Shown: piece after piece, positions 21,476-33,519 of the stretch
Position numbering within the stretch: the first letter of the stretch is position 1
How the letters are laid out: each line of letters begins with the position of its first letter
Assembly (NCBI GenBank): GCA_022059125.1
Contig: JAEUWY010000008.1
Coordinates: 2,313,365 to 2,377,364, forward strand
Length of the DNA stretch: 64,000 nt
Reading direction: 5' to 3'
Source of the DNA: Corynespora cassiicola
Lineage: Eukaryota; Ascomycota; Dothideomycetes; Pleosporales; Corynesporascaceae
The notes under the pieces: model-generated
Databases searched by the model: none
Told to the model about the DNA's origin: nothing
The model's input: the letters and a program-made list of their open reading frames with translations, nothing else
Program-made: the position numbers and the translations under genes

Positions 21476-22789
21476 CTACATGCCAGCGATTAGACCAGCT
21501 GCCACACCTACGCCAGCAATCCATAATCTATTGTTTGCGACGTGCTCCGCACCGCCCGTGAACTGTGAGACAGGAGGCGTAGTGTTTGTTGTTGAATTAG
21601 TTCCGTTTGGCGTCAATGTTGGAGCATGAGTTATGGTGGATATGTGAACTTCGGTGGGTGAAGATGAAGTTGGAGGTTCACTTGGAGTTTCGCCGCCGCT
21701 AGACTCAGGAACGCTCGGGGAGGTTGGAACGGGGTCTTCAATGTCTCCAGAGGAAGTCGCTGGCTCATGAACTTCAGTCGAATTAGGCAGATCTTCCGTT
21801 ACCGTGACCTGAGGCCGTTCTATCTCGACGCTGGATGGCTGGGGTTGCTCCTCGGTAATGGATGGCTGCGGTTGATCTTCCTGGATGTCAGATGGTACAA
21901 GATACTCGATTGGTTCTTCAGATGGGGTTGGTAATTCCTCAGAAATGGACGTTGGGTATAGCTTACCTTCGCTTACGTCCGTCGCTGGGGGCTGTTCCTG
22001 AGAAATGTCGGTGACGGGAGGTTGCTCCGCAGCAGTTGGTTGTGGAGGGGCATCCCCGCGAACCCGAGCTGTTGCTGTGACTATGATTTTACTAAAGATT
22101 CCACCCTGAGTCGGAACCGGGAAGTACGAGTTGTCAGTGTATATGTTACTGGCCAGTGTAGAGTCGGTATTCTCAGGGCTTGGGTCAACCCAGCTCCATG
22201 CCCATGTCCACTCCTGAGAACAGAAACCTCGCTCAGAAGGAGATCCTTCAAATTGGCAATGGAATCGGGAAATGCTGGCTCAAAATGTCAGCTCCATTAT
22301 TTCGATTATATGTTCCAGGGGCTTACTATGTTTCTGGCGAGTCCGGAAGATTGTTTTTTCCAGTATAATGCTCATAGTACACTGGCCGTAATTAGTGCAA
22401 GCCACTAACCTCGCTACCAGAAAGCTTACAAGAAGGACCAATGGTTACGGTGGTGGTTTCACTGTAGATTGTGTTTGAGAGTATACTCAGGATGTATGCT
22501 GTTCCACCATCGGCCCCCTAATCAAGGTATTGGTCATTGTCTGGAGATATCGTTTTATGAACCACTAACAGTGTCTTGAATTTCCAAGGGCTTGTCGGCA
22601 AAATGTTCGACAGCTTTCTCTACATAACCCTCATCGACCACATAAGGAAATGTCTATCTAGTCAGCAGAAGATTACTTGAAGTAAGACCTGCAATATGAG
22701 AATGCGCAACTCACAATATCGTAGTCACCAGCCACTGTTTTAAGCAGGGCTAGCGTACATCCAACCAGCGACAGAGAGTGACTTTTCAT
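21476..22789 (-). CDS. GPI-anchored, Ser/Thr/Pro-rich surface protein, five exons
   Basis: This is a hand-built model; no single open frame shows it. Minus-strand exons are 22789-22715, 22653-22570, 22517-22430, 22381-22327 and 22274-21476, with introns of 48-61 bp and GT-AG ends; the exon sum is 1101 bases (366 residues). The N-terminus is a clear signal peptide (starting MKSHSLSLVGCTLALLKTVA). A globular part of about 130 residues follows, with VYYEHYT-like and HCQFEGSPSERGFCSQEW segments and a striking WTWAWSW run. Then comes a long linker rich in Pro, Ser, Thr and Glu with repeated EQP/EEQPQPS units, and finally a hydrophobic tail after an Asn/Gly-rich stretch, the plan of a GPI-attachment signal. 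It should be a cell-wall or plasma-membrane outer-face protein. I do not recognise the globular domain. Confidence 0.75.
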
Positions 22790-23658
22790 CTTGGCGATGA
22801 TTTCGAAATTGGAAATCTTTCGTGGATAGCTCGCAATTCTTTTCGCAAGACTATATGTCAGAAAAGGCCCAACATCATCTAAGCCACATTCTCATCAAGA
22901 AGAATGGGATTGCGCTTCTTCGTATCGCGCACAGTCATTTCGCTATTAGTCGGATCTGCAGTGCCGATTAGATTCATTTTGCATCACGTGAAGCAAGGCC
23001 GCCGCTTTTGGCCATTCCTAATTGGGCAATTTCCAAGCTTTCCAATAGATGATGGTTGGGAAGTAAGCCCTGCCTAGTGCACAGTCGACTCGCAGGATCA
23101 AAAGCCATTGGGCTATTACGGTCTCGATCGTTTTTCGGCATGATGTGCCTGAAACTAAGGATCTGGTGCAAGGCATACTTCAGCCCCAATCTATGCCGAC
23201 TCTCCGTGCAGCAGGTATATCTTGTTTTTCTCGCTTCTATTTATAGAGACCGTGGCATGATTTTCCACCAAGAGTGTCGCGCGATTCCTCCCTTGGAAGC
23301 TTCCCGCTTCATCGCATAATTGCCATCAACATAGAACGTGTTATACACACCGGTATCGAAAGTTCAACAGTGGCATCATTGCTATACTCTTGAGTGCGCA
23401 TTACCAGTGACTTGGAATAGACGCATCTAGTAGGTCACCGCGAAGCTTTGCAGCCTTCAAATCGTCCGTCGTGAGTACCACGCGCGTCTCGATTCGCCAA
23501 AAGCTTTGACTATCTACCCGTCTTATTGCTACTCTTCTTCTAATGTTGTAAAAAAAAGCGCACCTCTCCAGACTTTCACCCTTATCAACGACGTCCCACT
23601 GACTTGATGATAGATGGAACGGCCGTAAATTGCCGGAGTACCTATGTTAGATAGGTAA
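22790..23658. other. Intergenic between GPI-protein gene and drug transporter
   Basis: The right boundary is the stop of the 14-TM transporter. Small frames (22974-23189 minus, 23056-23319 plus) mirror each other and show no domain. The promoter of the GPI-protein gene should lie at the left end. Confidence 0.4.
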
Positions 23659-25714
23659 TCAAGATGCTTCTCTGCGTGCTTCGGCAAGCTCAACTGGAGT
23701 CTCACTCGATAAAGCACCCCGCGGCCGTGCACTGAGATTATTCCTGTTCGCCCCAAGGATGGCCTCGCTTCTCTCAGTACTCAGATGGTGAGCGCGTACC
23801 AGCAGGTTGAGTATCAAAGATAAGCCCGAGATCGCAGTATACTGAAGAGTGACTTGTTAGCAGAGCACTTGGTGGTTAGAAAAAGTTGGACAGAGACTGC
23901 CATCGCATGCACAACTGAAAATGGGAGCTACCACGTACCATTATCCAGACGTTCCTGAGTGCGTCGAAATATGTTCCCTCGACGTACAATTTTTCACCCA
24001 CTTCTAGATGGTTAATAAGCTCGACATTGGCCAAAGCTTGGTCGCCGTTGAATTGGCTAGCCAGTTGTTTACCGATCTGACTAACTAGCCCAGGATTTGC
24101 AGCATTCATCTGGTTCTGGAATATAACTCCTCCGACAACAATGGATATAGCAGTTGCAATGGAACGGAGGAATCCCATAGTGGCTATTACTGCAGCTGTA
24201 TCATGAGCAGTGGTGGTGGCTTGCGCAGCCAGGACAGGTGCTTCGATGTTCATACCGACCCCAACGCCGACCAGAATTTCGAACACGAAAAGTCTCGTCA
24301 GGTCTTTTTCGAATTCGAGATAGATGAAGAGTCCGACGCCCAAAGTGAGTGTTATCTGACTCAAATACATAATGTATAAATATTTTCCTGACCGTTGGAT
24401 GAATACGCCCGCGAACGCTGCCGCCAGGGAGCAGGAGACAACCAAGGGCAGCAGGTGGAGTCCCGAGTCGAGGGCGCCCGCGCCCAAAACGGACTGCGAA
24501 TATAGTGGTAGATAATACGCAAATCCGACAAAAACGAAAAAGTTTAGAGCGAACACGCCATAGGAGGCAACGCTGGATCGATTGGAGAACAATCGCAACG
24601 GAATGACTGGGTTGTTGGCAAACCTCCATTCGTTAACGAGAAAGACAGCAACTGCTACGCCGCCGAACACAAGAAGGCAGATTACTGTTGCAGAGGACCA
24701 GGGATACGTAACATCGCCAAAGTCGAGACCGAGAAGGATCATCAGCGCGGCGCCAATGATTAGAACGCTTCCTACCCAGTCGATAGCTTTGAGCCCAGCC
24801 AGGACGGGAGTGTTGGGAGTCGGAACCTTGAGGAAAAAGAGTAGCGCGACGAAGACGACAGCACCGATGGGTACTATATGATCATAAGTATTGAAATCAA
24901 TAGGAGACTTTGGTCTAAGCCAGACTTACGATTGATCCAAAAGCACCATCTCCAGCTGTTTTGATTTCAGTGCTTGGACAACTGGGAAGACGTTCTGAGG
25001 TACTTACTTCAAACGAGTAGTGAAGACGCCACCGATGATTGGCCCGACCCCACTACCAATCGCCCACACAACCGATGTGATTGCGAGATACAAGCCTCGA
25101 TCCCTCAGCGAGAACATGTCGCAAATAATGACATTGACCATAGTCCCCATTCCAGAAGCTCCCAGGCCTTGGATCACACGACCAACGAGCAATGCATTCA
25201 TGTGCGGAGCAACAGCACATAGCAGGCTTCCGACAAAAAAGGTCGCGTTCGCTATGAGTACAATTGGTTTTCGACCCCAGATGTCGGCCACGGTTCCCCA
25301 CACAGGTGTGATGGCTGTCTGGGCCAAAATAAAGGCGCTGCCGATCCAAATGTAGCCGGACACGGACCTGAAGCTACCTACAATGGCAGGTATTGCGGGA
25401 GTAACGATGGTGAGGTCCAATGCCGATAGCAACACCGATAGACACAGCGACATCATCGTCATTCCAATAGTAGTGGCTGAGAGCTTTTGCGGGACGGAAC
25501 CGGCTTCCACAGTTGCCGAATTGCCGGTAACGCCGCGATCAGTCGTTACATCACCGGTGTTGGTGGCCTCATCACCCACGACTGGTACGGTGCGATTGCT
25601 GGTCTCGGTGCTGTGACTATGCCTTTCCGTGATTGCTGTTGTCGCAGCTGCTCTCACATCACTGCTACTCACTCTTGGAGAAGATAGCAGGACAAGGCCG
25701 GCCTGTTGCGACAT
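23659..25714 (-). CDS. MFS drug:H+ antiporter, DHA2 (14-TM) type, four exons
   Basis: This is a multidrug-type efflux pump of about 616 residues. Minus-strand exons are 25714-25008, 24955-24930 (only 26 bp), 24873-23939 and 23841-23659; the exon sum is 1851. After an 80-residue Ser/Thr-rich cytosolic head the transmembrane part begins at MTMMSLCLSVLLSALDLTIVTPAIP, which carries the LDxTIVxxALP-type motif C of DHA2 proteins. The WGRKPI loop (motif A) and the VGRVIQGLGASG helix follow. The tiny second exon encodes WRWCFWIN, the invariant segment that precedes TM6 in this family, and so confirms both splice sites. The last exon adds TM14 (YTAISGLSLILNLLVRAHH) and a hydrophilic tail. Substrate unknown. 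No biosynthetic genes adjoin it, so general xenobiotic or azole-type export is as likely as metabolite export. Confidence 0.9.
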
Positions 25715-26466
25715 GGTACCCGCGATACTGGAAGATGTAGTCTACTGAAAGGATATCAGAAGATAATGTCTTGAGAAGTACGACAGGAGAGGTCTGGCAA
25801 TTGAATATAGTGCACAATGTTTGTCGGAACTAACAACTGTAGGGTGAACATGAGTTTTGAAACCCAGCGAATATGAATTAATAGGATGTTCAGTAAGTAA
25901 ATTGATTTCCTTATTACTAACGTATGAGATCAGGGAGAGTTGGAAGGATTCTCACGTAAGCGCCTAGTCGGATACAAAAACCGCCGTGACCATATCTCAT
26001 CATGTGATCTGACTGCTCTGCGGAACCTCGAAAGTTAATAGTATAAAATCGTTGGAGACGGCTAGTAAACTAAATTCATAAGTCTGCTAAAACGCAGCAA
26101 TTACTCTTACTAATCGCTTAGTTTTAAAAAAAATAATTTACAGCTGTAAAAGTTTATCTAAAAAATTATAAAAAAAATTTTTTTACTAAACTAGATATGG
26201 GTGTAGGGAAGAAGAATAAGAACTGAGTTGATTGCTATAGACTACTACGGCTCTTTAATTATATCTTCTATAGACTAAGGCCTGTTTAAAGTGCGTGGGA
26301 TGGTAGGTTTCGCATGCTAAAAGCAAACATACCACAACCATGCCAGTTACGTGAAGGCCATCAACTAAGACGAGAGAACTCGGCACCTACATCACTATTG
26401 AGGCCACTAAAGAAAACTTCTCAAATCTACCAGTCGATACTATTAGGTTTTATAATTTCTAAGACA
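25715..26466. other. Intergenic with AT-rich repeat remnant
   Basis: The left part should hold the transporter promoter. From about 26100 to 26270 the sequence turns AT-rich, and from 26186 to 26375 it resembles two other places in the window (see the dispersed repeat). No gene is supported. Confidence 0.45.
26186..26375 (+). repeat. Dispersed degraded repeat, copy A
   Basis: The first half resembles 28225-28395 (shared blocks around GGGAAGAA.AAT.AG.AC, GTTGATT, GACTAC and CTAAGGC). The right end, CATACCACAAC through ACGTGAAGGCCA (26329-26362), recurs at about 45545-45577. It is probably the end of an old transposon; the family is unknown. Confidence 0.4.
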
Positions 26467-27479
26467 TTAACCTAAACGTGGTGTGTCTTGCGGACTCTCA
26501 AGCTCAATCCTGTAAGGCTCTGCTGAAAGCTCAGAATATCTCTGCGCAGATAGCGCTTCGTTTTCTGAAGTAGATATCAGTACCTCGGGAGCTGACCAGT
26601 CTCCAGAATGGCCGGGTTGTTGTTGATGAATTTCCTCCGTGAATACGGGAGGTCCTGGGTAGGAACTCTGAGATAATTTATTCTGATACATCCTATGGCC
26701 TGCAAAATGTCAGGTAATAGCCTTTATATATATATTGGGTGCTGACCGTATTGAGGGGAAGTATTTGCCCTCCTATTCCATACGTTGACTGCCATATTTG
26801 AGGGAATAGCCACTGATAAATTATCTGACATGTTTTGATTTTGGGCATTGCGTGACTTCCGAGCGTGCATGTGATACCATGCCAGAAGTACTGCGATTGA
26901 AAGCAGCCCAACTACTCCACCAACTGTCCCCCCGATGATAGCTCCCAGTGGTTTTCTCATATCTGAGTTTGCTGAAGTTGTACTGCTGGTTGTTGCGCTA
27001 GTTACGGCCACACTGGTTGTTGTGCTAGCTACGACCACACTGATTGTTGTCATAAATGGGATTCTTTGGAGTGTTGTCCCAACAGTAGGGCTTTTACTGT
27101 TTTCCACTGTCTTAATTGTCTCCACGCTAATGGACAGTCCCGTAGAAACGTACTGTTCAATTAATGCAGGACTTCCAAGAAATGCTGGTACAAGATCCCC
27201 CTCTGGGCATATTTTTTGTTGGCACGGATCACTCTTGCAACATCCCCAGAATGTTTCCTCGTTTTTGCAAGTATAGAAGTCGGCGCCGTCTGGACAGCTC
27301 GCATCGTGGAACCCTCCGTAAGCTGCAGGATCAAAGCTAACGGGTGATAGATCCCCTTGATGGCAGCCGCTCTGATTGCATGGGTCATCGGCACAACAAC
27401 CAACAAATTTGGATTCACTGTTACATGTATACCATTTGCCTGTCTTGCAGGTAAAACCAAAGTCGACTTGGGAGGTCAT
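26467..27479 (-). CDS. Cysteine-rich single-pass membrane protein, two exons
   Basis: The product is about 321 residues. Exons are 27479-26747 and 26699-26467; the 47-bp intron starts with GTCAGC and ends TTGCAG, and the exon sum is 966. The outer part has two tandem cysteine-rich units of the form YTC...F.GCC..DPC....C..GDL.P, near residues 15-50 and 65-100. A Ser/Thr-rich stalk follows, then one transmembrane helix (AIIGGTVGGVVGLLSIAVLLAWY) preceded by RKP and followed by basic residues. The cytosolic tail of about 100 residues is Gln/Ser/Pro-rich. Fungi encode many proteins of this plan and some are thought to be cell-surface sensors; function here is unknown. No signal peptide follows the chosen ATG. 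The frame is open upstream to 27626 and that longer form would add a weakly hydrophobic N-terminus, so the start is uncertain. Confidence 0.78.
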
Positions 27480-28707
27480 GTTGAGCGATGAGCTGATATA
27501 CTTGATGGCTCCGCCAGAGCGGAAAAATGATTCAAGAATTAGGATTTGTAGTTTGAGGAAAAAAGCAAACGAAGAAATTGCCTGGCTTAAGGTTGGATTA
27601 TATATGCCTGTGCTGACAGCTTTCAATAAACAGAATTAATCTACTATACCAAGAGCGACTATGTTCTCCATGTACACGGCTAGACCATGTTTTTGCTGTG
27701 CATGGATAATGCCTGGAGGTGCAACAGCTAGTGATCTAGCTTAGAATCACCACTCAAGAATCTGAATGAGGACCGTTTCTCTTGCAATTGTTTTGAAACT
27801 AGCAATTTGCGAGCTATCCATCGTATAAAACCAAGGCCATTGGGATTGATGTCAGGATACCAGGCAATCAAATTATCCACCACCGAAAACAAATTGGTAA
27901 GTGGTTTTAACTAGAAATGCCCAATGTCGGCCTATTCAAAATACTCGCTGGCGTTGGATCAAAACATGAAAGATCACTAGATAGAAACTTAGTGCCTGGA
28001 AAGAGTGGTCATGTGCTAGATCCTACAGTCTAGTCTACGAGCGGAAAAAAAGTCCTTAAGACGAGACCTATGCTTGGAAGACTTGGCAGGAAAGCGAACC
28101 AAACTGTTGAACAACACTGTCACATCTCATAGCATGTGCAGAAGCTTTAGTAGTATCCACATATGGCCTGCAACAAGCTCTATTCTGCTTGCATCCGGAT
28201 GCATTGATCCAGGCTGAACATCAGATCTAAAGTATGGTTGTGGGGAAGAACAATGAGGACCAGGTTGATTTATGTGAGTGACTACGAAATTCTACTTATA
28301 ATCTTGTGCCAGCTAAGGCTTGTCTCATGTATATAGAGTAGCTGGTTTTATGTTTCAAGGCAATCATACCCCAGCTATTTTGGTCACGCGGAGGTTAACA
28401 TAAGGTACTAACAGATGCAGTGGGTGCGGTTGGCTGATCTTGGCGAAAGTGATCCGATCGCGAATCGCATGCATTAGCTGGAATAGCTATCAATTCCATG
28501 ACTGCGACTGACTGTGAACCTTAATGTAACCTTACGATATCCCTACAGGAAGATGTTTGCATTAGCTCTGCTGGGCAGATATCTTAGTTTAGAGCATCTT
28601 GCATGACCTAGTGTCGCACTTTTGAGTGCTTGGGTGAGTGGTCTCTTGTTGTGAAAAAGTTGGTGTATTCTTCTCGGTTACACCCTAGCCTGGCTATCTA
28701 ACGTGTT
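27480..28707. other. Intergenic with repeat copy B
   Basis: No gene is supported. A degraded copy of the dispersed repeat lies at about 28225-28395. The rest is ordinary-looking non-coding DNA upstream of the membrane-protein gene. Confidence 0.4.
28225..28395 (+). repeat. Dispersed degraded repeat, copy B
   Basis: It resembles 26186-26375 over most of its length, with many transitions. The right end has CATACCCCAGC...TCACG where copy A has CATACCACAAC...TTACG. The alignment was made by eye. Confidence 0.35.
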
Positions 28708-29070
28708 CCACAAGCGAGCTGGACAGCGCGTCACGCGTCGCGTAATCTTGGCTTTCACTCGCGACAACTCATCAATGCTATGTTCTTCTACTTCAATACG
28801 TGAAGGAAGAATTAGCCTTATATTTCATGCGTACAAGTTACAGAAAATTAGGAGCCTCTGTACTGATGCCCGCACATACAACATTCTGTATTTAACTCTC
28901 TGCACACGCTACTATAGCATACTTTTAAAACGTAAATTTAGGCTAGCTACGCATAAAATAACTTCTACTAAAAAAAAAGTGCTTTTAGAATATATTCTTA
29001 ACTTTAATATAAAATAGTTTTTTCTAAATATATCTGCTGTATAAAAAACTGTAAATATTATCTTTACAAC
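28708..29070 (+). mobile_element. Truncated Fot1/pogo-type element (left end only)
   Basis: An ACAAGCGAG-type terminus near 28710 resembles the ends of the 5195-7045 element, and a transposase N-terminal fragment follows 65 bp later. The body after about 29020 has decayed and no right end is seen nearby. Confidence 0.6.
28775..29017 (+). pseudogene. Fot1/pogo transposase N-terminal fragment
   Basis: The 80-codon frame reads EGRISLIFHAYK, an AARTYNIL-like DNA-binding helix region, and KKKVLLEYILNFNIK. The order and spacing match the N-terminal helix-turn-helix part of the complete copy at 5276, which has ERSIILAFLAIK, AANTYKVLF and EEEVIVTYILELDSRG. The D-S-R-G to N-F-N-I changes and the AT-richness suggest RIP decay. 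Only about one seventh of a transposase remains. Confidence 0.65.
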
Positions 29071-29775
29071 CCGCAACAAAACTTTACTCTAAACTATCGG
29101 CTTAAACTAGGTACGAAACTTCATTTATTATCGTAAGATACTTCAGACGAAGTATAATCGCAAGTACGAATAACACAGAGCACAATGCGAAGACCCTGCC
29201 ATCATACAGGGATGGTTCGAGCTTGGGTCTGCTTGTCGTAGCTTGGAGCTGAGCCAGTCGCGACCTACAGCTAATGTGCTAGAGAGACGAAACCATGGTT
29301 GAGTATTTAAGTCACCCTCAACAAAACGCCACGAAGTCTTAGACTATTCCCCACTTGTCTATTGCGGCTTGGAGCTGAACAAGTCTGTAGGTCTGGAACT
29401 GCGAACTGCGAACTGCGAACTGCAGGCGCAAGCTTCAGATTAAAAGCTAGTATGCTAGATGAGGGTAATTAAGGATCTAGATCCTGACCTTATTAGAGAT
29501 TCATGTATGAAGACAGCCACGAAACAATAGTACGAATTGTATGAGACTCTCGGCGTTGGACGTGACGATTGCGTTATAGGTACCCAGAGTATATGGAGTG
29601 AGTGAGAGGCCTACGGTGAACCTATTCTCGACATAGTGTTCCTGACACAGGAAACCAATCTGCCTCGCAGTTTGGTAAAGAAGCCTTATCGCGGTACAGA
29701 TAGGTGGTCACCTTGATGATTTAGTACTATTTCTACCTTAATTAGCACTGTATATCATACATCTTTTTACCAGTA
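29071..29775. other. Intergenic border of the AT block
   Basis: This stretch has normal base composition. It includes four tandem copies of GAACTGC (29396-29423) and two short related stretches around GCTTGGAGCTGA (29250 and 29369). No gene is supported. Confidence 0.4.
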
Positions 29776-29782
29776 ACGTAAA

Positions 29783-30798
29783 GGATAAGCGAGTCGGCCA
29801 CTTAATACTAAGCATTTATATAAAACTTTAAAGCTTAATAACTTTTTTATTATAATAGCTATTAAAATAAAATCTAATATTAATAAAGCTATAATAAATA
29901 GCTTTTTATAAAAATAAAAAAAAAATATTTATAAATTTATTAATTAAAAAGTTATTAAGTTTTAAATTTATATAAAGTAGTATTAGTTTTATTAATATAA
30001 TAACTTTAAAATAGCTATAATAAATTATAGTAGTTTTTTATAAATTAATTGGATAAATATAAATATATAAAAGTTATTATTATAGTATATAGTACTTATT
30101 TTAGTATAGTTTATTTAGTTTATTTTTTTAAAAAAATAAAAAAAATTTATTTTTTAAATTTATACGCTATATATTTAATTAAAAACTTTTTAAAAAATTA
30201 TTAATTTAATATATTTTTTACTATAAAACTATTTTAGTAATTTTTTTTTTAAAAAAAGTTAAATTTAGCGTTTTATATAAGTAAATATAAATTAATAAAA
30301 TATATTTTAACTTTAATACTTAATTTTAATATTTACTATTAATAAATATTTTATTTTAGTATTATTATATAATTATTAGCTTATAAAAGCTTAAAAGTAT
30401 TTAAAATTACTATTATTTAAAACTTTAATTATATAAATTTTTGAAGTAATATATTAAGTTAAATTAAATAAACTATAATATAAAAAGTACTGTATATTAT
30501 AATAATAGATTTAATTTACTAATAAATTTTATTTAGTTTATAAAAAAAATATTATAATTTATTATAGCTATTTTAAAATTATTATATTAACTAACTAATA
30601 CTATTTTATATAAACTTTAAAGCTTAATAGCTTTTATATTAATAAATTTATAAATAAAATTTATATATTTATAAAAAATTAAAAACTTTAACTTTATAAA
30701 TATTTAATTTTTATTTTAATAGCTATTACAATAAAAAGGTTATTAAGCCTTAAAGTTTTATATAAATACTTAGTATTAAGTAGCCGACTCGCTTATCC
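29783..30798. mobile_element. Foldback/MITE-like element with long inverted repeats
   Basis: The ends GGATAAGCGAGTCGG at 29783 and its inverse at 30798 open into inverted repeats that continue through CTTAATACTAAG and TTTATATAAAACTTTAA and, with gaps, for about 250 bp on each side. It encodes no protein. The left end is preceded by TAACGTAAA, close to the Fot1-type terminus ACGTAAACC, so it may have been mobilised by a Fot1/pogo transposase (inference). A partial relative lies at 51891-52112. Confidence 0.7.
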
Positions 30799-30822
30799 AG
30801 CTGACTTATTTATCTTTTATAT

Positions 30823-33519
30823 TAGCGTAATCGCATTCTATAAATAAAAACTTTTTTTTTACTTAGTTAATATATAAATTATATTTTTTAAATTATAAAA
30901 GTTCTAAAATAATATTATAGATAGCTGTGTTTATAATATTAAAAAAAATCTTTTTCTAGTATTTCTAGATATTTATAATAGTTATAGTTCTTTAATCTAT
31001 TAATATTTTTTTTAGTATTCTTTTTCTAGTTACTGTATAGAAAAAATAAAATTACTTATAAATATATATTTTTATTTTATTATATTTTATAGTTTGTTGT
31101 AAAAAGTAGTTACGCTAAATTTTTATATTTAATAATACTTTTATTTAGTATTTATCAAGCTTAATAGGTAGCTTAACTAAGTTTTCTAAATTAGTAGTAT
31201 ATAATATTTTAAATTAATTCTAAACGCTAACTACTGTTCTAAAAAAAACTTATTACTAAATTTATATAAGCGTTTTTTATTTTAGTAATATTTATAATTT
31301 TTATATAACTAAATTTACTAAAAATTTTACGTATATTTTCTATTAACTAGTATATTTATTATAATTTTTTTAGTTTTATTTATTTTAAAAAAATATTATA
31401 TTTATTATTTATTTTATAAGTAAGTATTATATATATGTGTTTTGCAGTTAAACTACTGTTATATATATTTATATAGTTTTTTTAAAAACTATTCTACTGC
31501 TATTTTATTTAAGTAGTAAATTTAATATTAGTTTTTTTATAGAATACTTATAAGTAGCTTACGTGCTTTAAATTTTTTAAATTTAAATAGTATTATAGTT
31601 TTTATATATTCTAGTTTTATAAAAAACTTAAAACTATATTTAGTTTGTTATTAGAGTTTAATAAAACTTTTAATTTAATTTCTAAATCTTTTTAGTTAAT
31701 TTATTTTTATATTTTAAAACTACGTTATTATTAGCGTTTTTTTTAAAATTTTAATTTTTTTTTATTTAAGTTATAGTTTTTTTTTAACTGTTTACGCGTT
31801 ACAAATAATTTTTTTTACTATATAAATATTTTTATTAAATTTTTTTATATTTATTTAAAGTTTTTATTAATTTTAAATTTAATAAGTTTAGATAGTATAC
31901 TGCTATTACTGTTTTTTTTAAACTTATAACTAGTATTACTTAGATAGTTTTTATAATTATATATATTATAAAAAACTTTTTTTTTAAAGCTAAATTTTTT
32001 AAATTTAACTTTTTTAAAAATACTTTTTAACTCTATTTAAATACTTTTATTTTAATACTAAATATATTTAAAAAAAAATTCTGTTTTTCTGTGTCGGAGT
32101 AGTTTACTATTATAAATAAATTTTATTTTATAAAATCTATTTATAATAATTTTCTATTTATTATTTATATTAAATTTATTATTTAAAGTAGTTTATAATA
32201 TATTTAGCTATTTAATAACTTTATTTTTTAATTAACAGTTTTTTATAATATAACCTGTTTTTTTACACATATAGTAAGTTATAATTTTACTTTTAAATTT
32301 ATTATTTTTTTTTATTTTTTTATTCTGTTTTTTAAATATTACTAAAAATTATTAGTTTATTACTATAAGTGTTATAAGTAAAATACGTTACTTTATATTT
32401 AATTTATTTACTAGTATTACTGTTATAGTACTTTTTACTATAACTTAGTTTAGTATATTATTAGTATTATAAATTTTAGTTTTAGTATAATTTTATACGT
32501 AGTTTATACAGTTTTTAATTAATATTAATAAATTTATTTATAAGTTATTTAAGCGTATTAAGCTAAGCTCTAAAATATATAAGTTTTTTTTTAATATTAA
32601 ATTTAAGTTTTTAGTAGTATATTATTATAAATATTTTATTATTCTATTTTATAAAAATTAATAGTTACTAAAATTTATTAGTATAACTAGCAGCTAAAGT
32701 CTGTTATTTAAAATATTAAATATTTTATTTAGTAATTATATTTTTATTAATAATTTTAAAAACTTAATTTTTTTTTTTAAATTTATTAAAATTTTTTATC
32801 TATTTATTAACGTCGCTATTAGCTTTACTATTTTTATACTCAATAAAAACTAGTTTAATTTATTAAAATATTTTATTTTTTATATACGTAGCTGCGAATA
32901 TAACGCGTTTTTTTTTTTAATATTTATATTTTAAAAGTTAAAAAATAAATTAAGCTGTAAGAGCTAGTTTTTAAACTTATTTTATTTTTTATAATAAAAA
33001 TTAAGTATTACTACATTAATAAAACTATTATCTGCTGTATTAAGTTATATAATTATACTAGTAGTAGTTTTAGTACTAATAATATTATTAGTTAAAATTA
33101 AAAGTGCGCGTAATTCTGAAGTAGTACTTATTTTAAAAAATATTTATAATATTAGAACTGTGCTATAAGCTATAAATAAAGCTAAAAAGTAAATAACTAC
33201 TTAAGTTAATTTTTAAAAATAAATACTAATAAAATTATATAAATAAAATAATATATAATATACTATACAGGTTTCTGTGTTAGTAATAAAATATAATAAA
33301 TTAATAGTTAATTCTAAATAATAAATTTACTAATAAAGTAAATATAATTATAGAGTATAATTATTTAAACTATATATATATACTTAAAACTTTCTGCTTA
33401 GTACTGTTTAGTTACTTAGTACTACTAAATAGACTAATTAACTAAATATATTACGTAACTAGCTATAGCGGTATAACTCTATCAGCTCTGTTATTAGCCT
33501 ATATTTATAGTTTATAACA
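30823..33519 (-). mobile_element. Truncated, heavily RIP-mutated Ty3/gypsy copy
   Basis: It is homologous to 56185-58900 of the gypsy element farther right, in the same order, and comprises the gag end plus one LTR. Nearly every difference is CA-to-TA or TG-to-TA. Its left part is missing where the foldback element adjoins. No open frame of use remains. Confidence 0.85.
33150..33519 (-). repeat. Decayed LTR of the truncated gypsy copy
   Basis: It aligns along its full length (about 370 bp) with the 369-bp LTRs at 52113-52481 and 58532-58900. It begins TATTAGAACTGTGCTA where those begin TGTTAAGGCTGTGCTA and ends TTTATAACA. Confidence 0.85.
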
